Source: Thalassia testudinum
Lineage: Eukaryota; Streptophyta; Magnoliopsida; Alismatales; Hydrocharitaceae
NCBI GenBank assembly: GCA_037157565.1
Contig: JAZHRO010000013.1
Span: 112,978,001 to 113,042,000 of the forward strand
Reading direction: 5' to 3'
Length of the DNA: 64,000 nucleotides
The translations under genes were made by a program, and so were the position numbers. Each line of letters begins with the position of its first letter. Position 1 is the stretch's first letter. Under the pieces are notes generated by a model. The model ran no database searches and had not been told where the DNA came from. It saw only the letters and a program-made list of their open reading frames with translations. Positions 55,478-64,000 of the stretch are shown here, in pieces.

Positions 55478-55842
55478 GTACCTAGGAAAGATATTTTACA
55501 TTATTTTGCAGGAATAGATCAAAGAGATCAATGGGTGTTCAAGGCACACAACAGAATATTTCAACCTTTCTATAGGTTGAATGAAGACCAAGAACGATGG
55601 CCTAACGAAGCTTGTTACCCACATTCATCATTTTACTATTGGTAAACTTTATAGTATAATATTTCTTCATTTTTTTGTGATTGACAAAAAGGGGAAGAAA
55701 AATAAAGGGCAAATAGTAATATTTTTAAGGGGAGCTTATATTGAGAGGGAGGATTAAAATGAAAATTTTTCCTTCATATAACATTGTTAAATTTTTTTTA
55801 TCTATTTGCAAGATATTTTTGTCAACACCAAAAGGAGGAGAT
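55478..55842 (+). other. Copia 3' untranslated region with multiple polypurine runs
   Basis: Purine runs AAAAAGGGGAAGAAAAATAA (55686 on), AAGGGGAG and GAGAGGGAGGA precede the terminal tract AAAAGGAGGAGA (55830-55841) next to the LTR. The first 150 bases still show a decayed coding tail after the gag stop. Confidence 0.7.
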
Positions 55843-57136
55843 TATTGGAACCTTGTTCCACATCTTATTTTGGTGTTAACAAAATTATTATGGATTAATG
55901 TTTGCATTAAGTGTTTTTCAGATTTAGGTGATGGAGCAAGGCAAACAAGAAATGATGGAGGCATGATCATGTCATGGAGGATGACAAGGATGAGTCGAGG
56001 AGAAGATCATCTTCGACCATAGTTTTTGTTGTTTAGATTTTATTTTCATAGATTGTATGCCTCTTAACAAGAGAATGTAACTTAGATCATAAAAATAATT
56101 AGAGATAAATTAGGATTAATATTGCGATCATTTTCAAAGAACGTAATTGATTAAATCACTTAAAAAAGGTACTTGTTAACCCACAAGTACTGGTACTAAA
56201 GTTTAGTACCGGTACTAAAGTTTAGTACCGGTACATGTGAGTTACAGGTTTGGGTTTTGTTAAGAAACAAACCTGTACCCTGCAAGTACCGATACTCATG
56301 ATCAGTACAGATACTGGAGGGAATGAGTACCGGTAGTAACCATGAGTACCGGTACAAGTGGGTTACAGATTTGTGTTAAGAGTTTGAAACCCAAATCTGG
56401 AAGCAACGAGTACTGGTACCAGGTAGCCGTTGGCTTAACTCTGAACAGCTAGAAAATTAATTCCAACAATATGAACGTTGGGAATTAATTCCCAACGTCT
56501 AGTAGACGAGTATCCTAGGTCCTAAACTCTATAAAATGACCCTAGGACTCTTTGTTTGCATACAAGAGACACAAGAAAAGAGAAGAGAAAATCCTAGAGC
56601 TAGAATTTCAAATTTCCACCATATTCATAAGAGGGAAAGAAGCTTACCATCCACTCTTATAGTATTCTTGCAAGCTCAACGACACATTTTTTTTTACGCA
56701 TCTACGAAGCGAATCACATTCTTTCTAGGCTCTCAAATTGGTAATATTATTCTATATATTGTTGAGAGGCTTAGGAACTTAGTTGTAAGATTAGTCTTTC
56801 TTACACCTGTACTTCTTTTGTATTTGAGCATTTGCTCGTTGGGTTGTAACAAACCCGTTATTGTACTTGGGTTGAGGTAACCCGTTAATTACCTCGGTTA
56901 GTAAATTGATTCTCTCGGGGTTGAGAGAATCGGGTTAAAAATCCTAAGCTGGGAGGCTTAGGCAGTGGAGTACCCAAAGGAGGGGAACCACTATATATCT
57001 TGTGTAAATTTTTGTGATTGTATTTTGTGCAAATCTTTTGTATTACTAACATTGTGCTAAAGTATTTGTGTGCACGTAGATAGCCATATATTCCTCTATC
57101 TTTAGATTCTTTCAAGTGGTATTAGAGCTTCTATCA
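55843..57136 (+). repeat. Copia element 3' LTR with 22-base terminal extension
   Basis: Aligns with the 5' LTR to position 57114 (GATTCTTTCA). It then carries AGTGGTATTAGAGC, a PBS copy, and TTCTATCA before the TSD CTAGC at 57137. Confidence 0.85.
56530..56536 (+). promoter_or_regulatory. TATA box in copia 3' LTR
   Basis: CTCTATAAAATGACC, same as in the 5' LTR; could start transcripts into the right flank. Confidence 0.5.
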
Positions 57137-57141
57137 CTAGC

Positions 57142-57508
57142 TAGCTCAGCTTAGTTAACGGGAGTTCATTCCAACTCCAGCTCATTCCAAGTCCAGCTCT
57201 ACATAGCTCCACTTAGCTCACAATAGCTGAACTCCCTCCAACTTAGCTACTACTTGCCTACTTAGTAGCTAAGCTAGCTCAGGAGTTCTCATCAAAGGCA
57301 ATTCCAGCTCAACCTAGCTTCAACTAGGTTGAAACAAAGCTCAATTTAGCCCAACTCTCAAGCTTAGCTACTAGCATAAGAACTAGCTAGCTAAGCTAAG
57401 TAGTTGAGCTCCTCATGAAGACCTCCTCAATAGAATCAGCTCTAGTGTAGCTCCAATCAACTCTTCCTTAGCTCCTTTTCTCAAAACCTTAACTCCTCCA
57501 CTACTACT
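57142..57508 (+). repeat. GAGCT-rich outer LTR, segment 2
   Basis: Continues segment 1 (TAGCTCAGCTTAGTTAACGG corresponds to TAGCTCAGCTGAGTTGACAG of the P3 LTR). Interrupted at 57509 by the solo LTR; CTACT is repeated on both sides. Confidence 0.75.
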
Positions 57509-59920
57509 TAATAAACACCAATTTATCATCATTCTTATGCTTTAAAACATACCTAGCTCTTAGGATTTTGCTCCGCAAATGGGTTTCTAGGCTTCATTTA
57601 GGCATTAAATAGGTTAGGCATGCATTGCATTTATTATTTTATTTTGATGTGTTTCTTGGAGTGTTAGGGATGAGCAGAGAGTTAGATCTCCAGAACCCTA
57701 GCACTCAGAAAGGCAACTGTTGAAGAGGAAGCTCAATCAGGCTAGGACTCAGCTAATTCCAGCCCATCATGGCTGGATACCAGCTCCCTTAGACTAAGGT
57801 TAGCTCCATTTAGCTCATCTTAGCTCACCCTAGCTCAGGTCAACTCAGATCCAGCTCAACTCAGCTGAGTCTAGCTCATCTCAGCTCCCACCAGTTCATT
57901 AGGAGCTCTAGCTAGTTCAATTGAGTTGACTTGAGTCCACCCCAACTCAAGCTCAACTCACCTCAGCTCCAGCTAGCTCACAATAGCTAGACTCTAAGCT
58001 AGATGAGCTACTACTTGTCAACTAGTATCTTAGCTAGCTCTAGAGCTCTCATCAGAGGCAATTCCAGCTCAACCTAGCTCCAGCTAGGTTAGGGCCAGCT
58101 CAACTACCTAAGCTTGGCTACTTGCATAAGAACTAACTAGCTAAGCTCAGTAGTTGAGCTCCCCTTGAAGCTACCTCAGCAGCCCCAGCTCCAGAATACT
58201 CCTCCTCATCTCTCTTCCATGAAACCGTAGCTCCTCCAGCTCTACTCTACTAGCAAAGCTAGCTTAGCTAGCTTAGCTAAACTCTACTCCACCAAACACC
58301 TCCATGGTAATCCACTCTTCAACCCTTAACCCTAACCAAACCCTATCCCAACCTATCCTTGGCGCCAACCCACACCAACCACCACTACTCACACCCTTTC
58401 AAGTTGGCGCCAAAAACACCACATGCACCCCTTCCTTTGGGCGCCAACTTCCCCTTAAATCCTAACCCTACACATCACCACCTAAAGCCATCCCTACCAC
58501 CCACCTAACCCTTTCTAGAAACCTACACTTGGCGCCAAACCTAACCCCCCATAACTACCCTAAACCCTACCTTACTTGGCAGCCCAAATCACCCCCTACA
58601 CGCCTTCATTTGGCGCCAACACTTCCTGCCATCTACACCCTACATATTACCCCCCAACCTATCCTAACCCTCCATCTAGTGATGCCACCTAACCCCCCCC
58701 CCTAACCCACCTAAAGTGTCACCAACTCCCTTAACTCCACCACAACTACCACCTCAAGCATCCCTCCTCTTTGGCACCACCCTATATCTACCCTCCACCA
58801 CATAACCACCACCAAATAACTCCATCTCCACCCTACAACACACCTAACCAAACCCTTAACCTTAGCTACCACTTAAGGTTGGCGCCAACCAACAAGTACC
58901 CCTCCATTTTGGTGCCAACAACCCTATCCCTAAGAACCTATAACCACCATCTAACCCCCATCATAGCCGTCCATCCTATAACCACCCTTAACCCCCTACC
59001 ATTCCTATATAAACCCCCTACCACCACCATTAAATCTTCACCCTTGGCTATAATTTTCTACCCATATTTCCACCTACATAGAAGGTCAAGAGAAGAAGAA
59101 GAAGAAGAAGATTAATGGGACACTCTGTCCCCTTGGTGCCTTCCCCTCTTCTCTTCTCTCTTGTGCCTACGTTAGACAAGGAAGGAAGCCAGGCATTGGA
59201 GGACAACCTAGGGTACATGCTACCCTAGGAAGTGGAGGATTTGAGGGTGGTACACTACGACCCTTGGAGGAGGAATCAAAGGTGGGCCACGCCACCTTAG
59301 GAGAAGCCTTTGAAGGTGGGATTCCATCCACCTTGCGAGAAGGAGCTCTTTTTGATTGCGGGAGCAGCCGTAATTGGAGCAAGAGCCTTGCCATCTTCAC
59401 CATCATTTTAGAGGATAACTATTTTTATTTTATTTTTGCACTTTTAATTCTAGTAGTTGAAGCATTCCTCTACTAGGCTTTTGTGTAAAACAATTCCTCA
59501 TTTTTATTAAGGTTGTTGCCATATTTGCAATTTTGTCACATTTGATTACTTTTGTTCTAGCACTTTTCACTCCCTCTCCCTAATTACTCTACGCCTTCAC
59601 GTGCCTAGAGTGATCTTAGGGAGAGGCTCTACTTGTCACCTTAGTAGTAGTAGAGTGGATTAGGTGTTAGTTTTTTCCAACTCTCTTCAAAATTCGTATT
59701 GCCGTTATTTCAAAAATCCATAAAAATTATATATTTAAAAAGAACAAAAAGAAAGTTGAGTTTCATTCCCGAGCAAGAGACTTGAATTTCGCAAAATATT
59801 GCCTCCTTGAACAACCCTAGATACTCCCCTATCTAGATTACAAATTTTAAAAGTGAACAGATTTACGCATTGTAGTGACTTAAAACCCTAATCTTAAAAA
59901 TTGCGTAATTTTCCGTATCA
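57509..59920 (+). mobile_element. Solo LTR of the GAGCT-rich family, TSD CTACT
   Basis: 2,412 bp. Starts TAATAAACACC (TG changed to TA) and ends TTTTCCGTATCA. CTACT at 57504-57508 and 59921-59925 is a perfect TSD. It aligns along its length with the P3 5' LTR (GCTCTTAGGATTTTGCTCCG near the start, AGCATTCCTCTACTAGGC late). It holds AGCT-dense sequence (57760-58280), an array of TTGGCGCCAA palindromes (58359-58888), a TATA box (59006) and the U5 block (59801-59835). It sits in an older LTR of the same family. Confidence 0.88.
59006..59013 (+). promoter_or_regulatory. TATA box in GAGCT-family solo LTR
   Basis: CCTATATAAACCCCC; the outer LTR has CCTATAAAAAGACC at the matching place (60703-60710). 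Both are followed by GAAGAAG/GGAGGAGG-rich transcript-like leader sequence. Confidence 0.5.
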
Positions 59921-59925
59921 CTACT

Positions 59926-61260
59926 CTAATAGCTAAGATAGCTTAGCTAAGTTCTACCTAGCTCCACCTACATGGCCTTCCAACCTACCTAGCTAACTCC
60001 ACCAAAAAGCCCTTAAATAGTCCACTACTTAAACTACCTACTTCTACCTAACGATGGCACCACCTTAAAGCACCCCTTCACCAAATAACCACCCCTTAAC
60101 CAACCCATTTTTGGTGCCAAAACCAAGAGACACCAACACCCACACCCCTCCATACTTGGCACCAAAAATGAAGCTAACATCCACCCTACATCTACCCTCT
60201 TAACCTATCTCCACAATCCAACAAGTGTCACCACCCTTAACCATCCTAATGTTGGCACCAACACCATTTAACCCATCATAACCACCTTCCTACACATCCC
60301 TACACATGGTGCCAACTAAACCTAGCCAATAAGTCACCTAACCACCCTCCAAATCTAATCCTATCCATCCATCCATCTCCACACCAACCCATAACCCTTA
60401 ACCCACATAGAGTTGGCGCCAACTCCATTTAACCCAACCATAACCACCACTCAACACACCCCTACATATAGTGACAATCTAATCTAACCCTCCATCCATT
60501 AACCATCCTCCTAAGCATCCATCCTAACCCTACAACACACCACACAACCCCTTAACCCTAGTCTCCACCAAGGGTTGGTGCCAACTCCTAAGAAGCCTCT
60601 TCATCTTGGCGCCATTAACCCTAGCCCTAGGATCCCATAACCACCCCCTATAAGCCATCCTAGACATCCATCCTTTAACCATACCTACACCTCGACCCAT
60701 CCTATAAAAAGACCATTAACTACCCATTTCAAATTATCCTTGGTTACATTTTTCTACCCATATTCCACCCATATCCAACATCCAAAGAGAGAAGGGGAGG
60801 AGGAGGAAGATCAAGAAGACACCCTGTCTCCTTGGTGGCTTCAACTTCTTCTTCCTTGTGTCGCCACCAAACCAACAAGGAAGGCCAGGCAAGGATGACA
60901 TCCAAAGGAGGAGATACTGAAAGTGGTCCACGCCACCTTAAGGTGGAGTTCTTGGAGTGGAGATCTTCCACACTAAGGAGGAGGCACGCCCACCTAAGGT
61001 TTGCCACAAGGAGGGCATTCAGGGGAGAAGATTTCCTTTTGGTCTTGGGGCAACCAGGACTTGAGTAGGAATTCCAGGAAGCAGCAACATCATCAACATT
61101 ATCTTCCTAAGCTTTCTTCTATATTCTTGTTATTTCTTTTGCATAGTAGTGTAGTGTTTTTGTTGGAAATTACAAGTGAGAACCCCTCTCACTTGTGAGT
61201 TCTCTAACCCATTGTAAAACAAATTTTCAAATTAACAAAAACATTCCTCTATTTTTTTTT
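59926..61260 (+). repeat. GAGCT-rich outer LTR, segment 3
   Basis: Continues after the solo LTR with TAGCTAAGATAGCTTAGC. Contains decayed TTGGCGCCAA copies, the TATA box (60703) and a region similar to 59090-59470. The typical U5 end is not found, so the right boundary is approximate. Confidence 0.6.
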
Positions 61261-61469
61261 AGATAGCTTGTGATTGTGTTGTGACTTGCTTCTTCATTTT
61301 TATAAGGCAAATAGGGCCAAAGCTCCAGCACTGACCCATTGTTTGGGTTGAAGAAGCATTAAGATGGTCAAAAGCCATTACATAAGCTTATTATAACAAC
61401 TTCACACTTGAATATTGTTTACTTTAAAGGTTATCTTAATAAAATTATATCATTTTTATATTTTCAATC
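61261..61469 (+). other. Unassigned sequence
   Basis: AT-rich, no convincing feature; may be intron or flank of the transposase fragment that follows. Confidence 0.3.
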
Positions 61470-61814
61470 TGCTTTGCATGATGGGAGGGAGATAAGTAGG
61501 ATGAATATCTACGATGTCACCTACAGTAAGACTGCAACTGAGGGTGCTCGTAAGTGGATTCATGAGTCATACCAGGAGACACACATAAGTTTCTTAAATT
61601 TAAGAACTTTATAACTTTGTATATATATATATATTATAATAATAATTTTTAATACGTTTAGGAGAGAATTGTTCACTTAGTGCATCCCCCAACGATGAGA
61701 TCTCCGACAGTGTCCAACAGCCTCTAGACCTAGAGGAGGCATTTAGGAGAGTGATGCCAATGGACCATAGTGGTTTCATACATAACGTAGGGAGGGCACA
61801 CACTTTGTCCAGTT
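61470..61814 (+). pseudogene. En/Spm (CACTA) transposase-like fragment, two exons
   Basis: Exon 1 (about 61470-61587) reads DGREISRMNIYDVTYSK and KWIHESYQETH. A 74-base intron (61588-61661) has GT...AG ends. Exon 2 (61662-61814) reads QQPLDLEEAFRRVMPMDHSG and NVGRAHTLSS. Splicing keeps one open frame across the join. The pattern (R-M-x-I-x-D-x-T-x-S-K, then the VM-x-x-x-x-SG block) resembles the plant Transposase_24-type protein of En/Spm elements; this is from memory of the family. The frame is cut at 61820 by the end of a CACTA element. Confidence 0.5.
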
Positions 61815-61819
61815 GGTAT

Positions 61820-62411
61820 CACTGCAAGAAGTTCTATTTTTGCCATCGGTTGAAAATCAATGGCAAATCCCTTTTAACTGACGGCATAAGTTGCATCGCT
61901 GTTTCTTTTTCCCATCGGTTACAAGGAACATCCAATGTTGAAATATCATTCGTCCAGCGGACGAATTGGATCTTTTGTCATAGGTTAGTAATCGACGGTA
62001 ATTAGTTTTTCCGTCCATTATAAAAAAAAGCAACGGTGCTATTACATTACTTTTTCCCATGTTAACGCGCCATTTTTTGAGTTTTGCCGTCGTTTAAAAT
62101 AAATCGTCGTCATTTATACAAGCGACAGAAAAAATATTTTTGGCGTCGCTTTCTGTAATAGGAGATAGCAAAAACCTTTCATTTGAAAAATCTTACCTTT
62201 TTTTGCCGTCGCTTTCTCTAATAAGCGACGACAAAAACCTTTCATTTGCAAAAAAACTTACTTTTTTTGCCATCGGTTATTATAGAAAGCAACGGGAAAA
62301 ATACTTTTAACTTCTCTTTATGTAATAACTGACGGCAAATTGTCACCTTTGTTAAGAAAAATTACCTTCTACTGCCATCGGTTATTACAAGAACTTATGA
62401 CAAAGGTAATG
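61820..62411 (+). mobile_element. Terminus of a CACTA-type DNA transposon
   Basis: Begins CACTGCAAGAAGTTC, close to the plant CACTA end CACTACAAGAAAA. It is followed by about 550 bp of sub-terminal repeats built on TTTTTGCCGTCGCTT and its inverse AAGCGACGGCAAAA, including two successive units near 62145-62265. Such repeats bind the transposase in En/Spm. The three bases before it (TAT) may be the target duplication. The opposite end is not in the window, so the element is truncated or runs past 64000. Confidence 0.65.
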
Positions 62412-62987
62412 GTTTTTTTTTTAATTCTTAAAATTAGGATCCTTATACAATCTTAAAAAAAAAATATGACTTTTTGAAAATTCTATAAGAGGAATTATAT
62501 AGGAAAGCAAGGAGCTCAAAAGAAGTAACAAACCTTACCTATATGGTGGATCTCAAAACTACAGTATATAATTAAATGTTGAAAGGGTAATCAAACATTA
62601 TAATTGACTATAATAGATTGGTTCCTTCTATAATTCACACAAAAAAAAGCCTAACATACACCAAAAATGATACAAGCAAATGATCCTAACGATCTTGCAA
62701 ATTATGGGGTATTTAGTCCTAGAAGAGTTGGCGTTCATCGAATATTTTCTATACTTCTTATAAGAATGTGTAAGAAATTTAAGGATAAAATGCTAAAAGA
62801 GACTATCTGCTCTTTCAATTATGAAGCACAAGACGGGGAATTTCACGCCATCTTCAGAGGAAATAAAAAAAGATGCATGAATGCAGGTATAAATTGCATT
62901 AATGAAAATGATAGCTTAGGTGTGAATTTGAGTGACATCCTTGTATATGAAAACTTTCTAACATGTTCCAAATGCTAATTCCCTTGG
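62412..62987 (+). other. Unassigned sequence with a short unrecognised frame
   Basis: AT-rich. A 103-codon frame at 62667-62978 (MIQANDPNDLANYGVFSPRR ...) resembles nothing I recognise, and I cannot tell it from chance. May be interior CACTA sequence. Confidence 0.3.
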
Positions 62988-63623
62988 ATTATCAGTTGAT
63001 AAATAAAGATGGATTAGCTTTTAGAAATAGAGAAAATCATTATAGGGATTCCCACATTTCAATTGTTTCTATGCTTACCCGCTAATACCTCTAACAGAGA
63101 AAGATTGTGTCAAGTAGTCAAAGCAACTCATACCTTCCAATGACTCTCAAGGATTTGGGAGATGAGCCATCCTAGGGAAACTTGCATTTCTCCACAAACC
63201 TACAAATCATATTGTAGGTTTGTCATCGGCTTATCCTACAGACCTACAAATCATGGTTAACTTGCATTTTTAACCATGGGAGGGACTCAAATGGCTCCTC
63301 AAAATATTATCAGTTGATAAATAAAGATGGATTAGCTTTTAGAAATAGAGAAAATCATTATAGGGATTCCCACATTTCAATTGTTTCTATGCTTACCCGC
63401 TAATACCTCTAACAGAGAAAGATTGTGTCAAGTAGTCAAAGCAACTCATACCTTCCAATGACTCTCAAGGATTTGGGAGATGAGCCATCCTAGGGAAACT
63501 TGCATTTCTCCACAAACCTACAAATCATATTGTAGGTTTGTCATCGGCTTATCCTACAGACCTACAAATCATGGTTAACTTGCATTTTTAACCATGGGAG
63601 GGACTCAAATGGCTCCTCAAAAT
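62988..63623. repeat. Perfect 318-bp tandem duplication
   Basis: Units 62988-63305 and 63306-63623 read identical throughout by eye. Each contains two hairpins: ACCTACAA...TTGTAGGT, and CATGGTTAA...TTAACCATG. Confidence 0.9.
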
Positions 63624-63837
63624 GGAATGCATCTTCGATGGATCCCACCCCACTCAACAAATACTTGGGGGTTAGTGCAAGTTGAGATGCATTCTTGGAC
63701 TCCAAGTTAATCACTCGATCTAAAGCCACCCACATGACCAAATAGATGTACACCTGCACAATACAGGTGAAACGAGTCTTGGACTCCATGTCTTAGTCGA
63801 TCAGTGTAGGGTCAATCTTGGGACCGAGATGCACAGC
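63606..63837 (-). pseudogene. Possible exon of an unrecognised plant gene, minus strand
   Basis: On the minus strand, after a GTTTTTGTGTAG acceptor-like site, one frame reads AVHLGPKIDPTLID, a stop, then ESKTRFTCIVQVYIYLVMWV and QLALTPKYLLSGVGSIEDAF. The composition looks like real protein, but I do not recognise the family. The frame runs on to a GT donor-like site inside the 318-bp repeat (near 63570). The internal stop suggests a pseudogene or a wrong reading of the frame. Confidence 0.3.
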
Positions 63838-64000
63838 TACACAAAAACAATTAGGGAATGTTTGATGCCTTTTGTCAATTATAACAGGGAGGGCAACATG
63901 GGCTTTTTGCCATGATCAACTTAGTGTGGAAAAGCATTGTCCCCCTTTTGCAGATGCATAGCTAACATAAAGGAGCTACGGAGACCCAAGATGGCCTAAA

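Larger units (their letters stand above)
52658..57136 (+). mobile_element. Gag-only copia (Sirevirus-like) element, TR-GAG type, TSD CTAGC
   Basis: 4.48-kb insertion with TG...CA ends and perfect 5-bp TSD CTAGC (52653-52657 and 57137-57141). LTRs 52658-53935 and 55843-57136 enclose a 1.9-kb internal region with an initiator-tRNA-Met PBS, a gag gene and polypurine tracts. Protease, integrase, RT and RNase H are entirely absent. It therefore belongs to the class of LTR elements carrying gag only, which would need pol from a partner. Repeated polypurine runs near the 3' LTR and an inverted repeat around the LTR junction are Sirevirus traits. The right end has a 22-base extension with a second PBS copy. 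It is inserted in the GAGCT-rich outer LTR. Confidence 0.88.

Noticed and set aside
21530..59920. P3 LTR and the 57509-59920 LTR as the two ends of one element
   Set aside because: Same family, but clearly diverged, and the second copy has its own perfect TSD as a solo LTR.
62667..62978. 103-codon frame as a gene
   Set aside because: No recognised domain, AT-rich context, beside transposon sub-terminal repeats. Left as unassigned.

Overview
The window is intergenic plant DNA, almost certainly from an angiosperm with a repeat-rich genome. No intact host gene is visible. Nearly all of it is nested LTR retrotransposons. Most are Ty3/gypsy elements of the Athila lineage: gag of the Athila type, DLG-type protease, FMDD reverse transcriptase, a GPF motif at the integrase end, no chromodomain, and a primer-binding site (PBS) matching tRNA-Asp. 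One is a Ty1/copia Sirevirus-like element with a PBS matching initiator tRNA-Met. The species cannot be named from the sequence.

Layout, left to right. (a) 1-9651: minus-strand Athila element 'M0' (RNase H to gag, leader, PBS, 5' LTR to 7030). It is inserted in a plus-strand LTR of another family (7031-8151), which itself lies against an older M0-family LTR (8152-9316) and a GAGCT-rich LTR fragment (9317-9651). (b) 9696-14428: 3' end of another minus-strand Athila element 'M1' (3' LTR, 3' UTR, integrase C-terminus). (c) 14429-27248: a chain of plus-strand left halves, each inserted into the previous one: P1 (LTR, leader, gag), P2 (LTR, leader), an LTR fragment, and P3 (LTR, leader, a gag without capsid, protease). 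All right halves are missing at one breakpoint near 27249. (d) 27249-51976: one minus-strand Athila element 'M', split by a 2.84-kb solo LTR (28034-30873, target-site duplication (TSD) CGCAC) and by the complete young plus-strand Athila element 'C1' (34120-47721, TSD CGATT with one C/T change). (e) 51977-61260: a GAGCT-rich LTR interrupted by a gag-only copia element (52658-57136, TSD CTAGC) and by a 2.4-kb solo LTR of its own family (57509-59920, TSD CTACT). (f) 61261-64000: an En/Spm-like transposase exon pair cut by the terminus of a CACTA transposon (61820), then a perfect 318-bp tandem duplication and a possible minus-strand exon.

C1 is the only element close to functional. Its two LTRs differ by about 15 substitutions and two small indels (my count by eye), and its gag-pol frame is broken by a single TAG. 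Everything else is fragmentary. The more unusual signals lie in the LTRs: a plant snRNA-type USE motif plus TATA at a fixed 35-bp start-to-start spacing in three LTRs; tRNA-like modules preceded by TTGGAT/ATCCAA hairpins in three LTRs; arrays of the TTGGCGCCAA palindrome that lose their CpG in the older copy; duplicated polypurine-tract motifs in Athila 3' UTRs; and a copia 3' LTR that carries an extra PBS copy before its right end.
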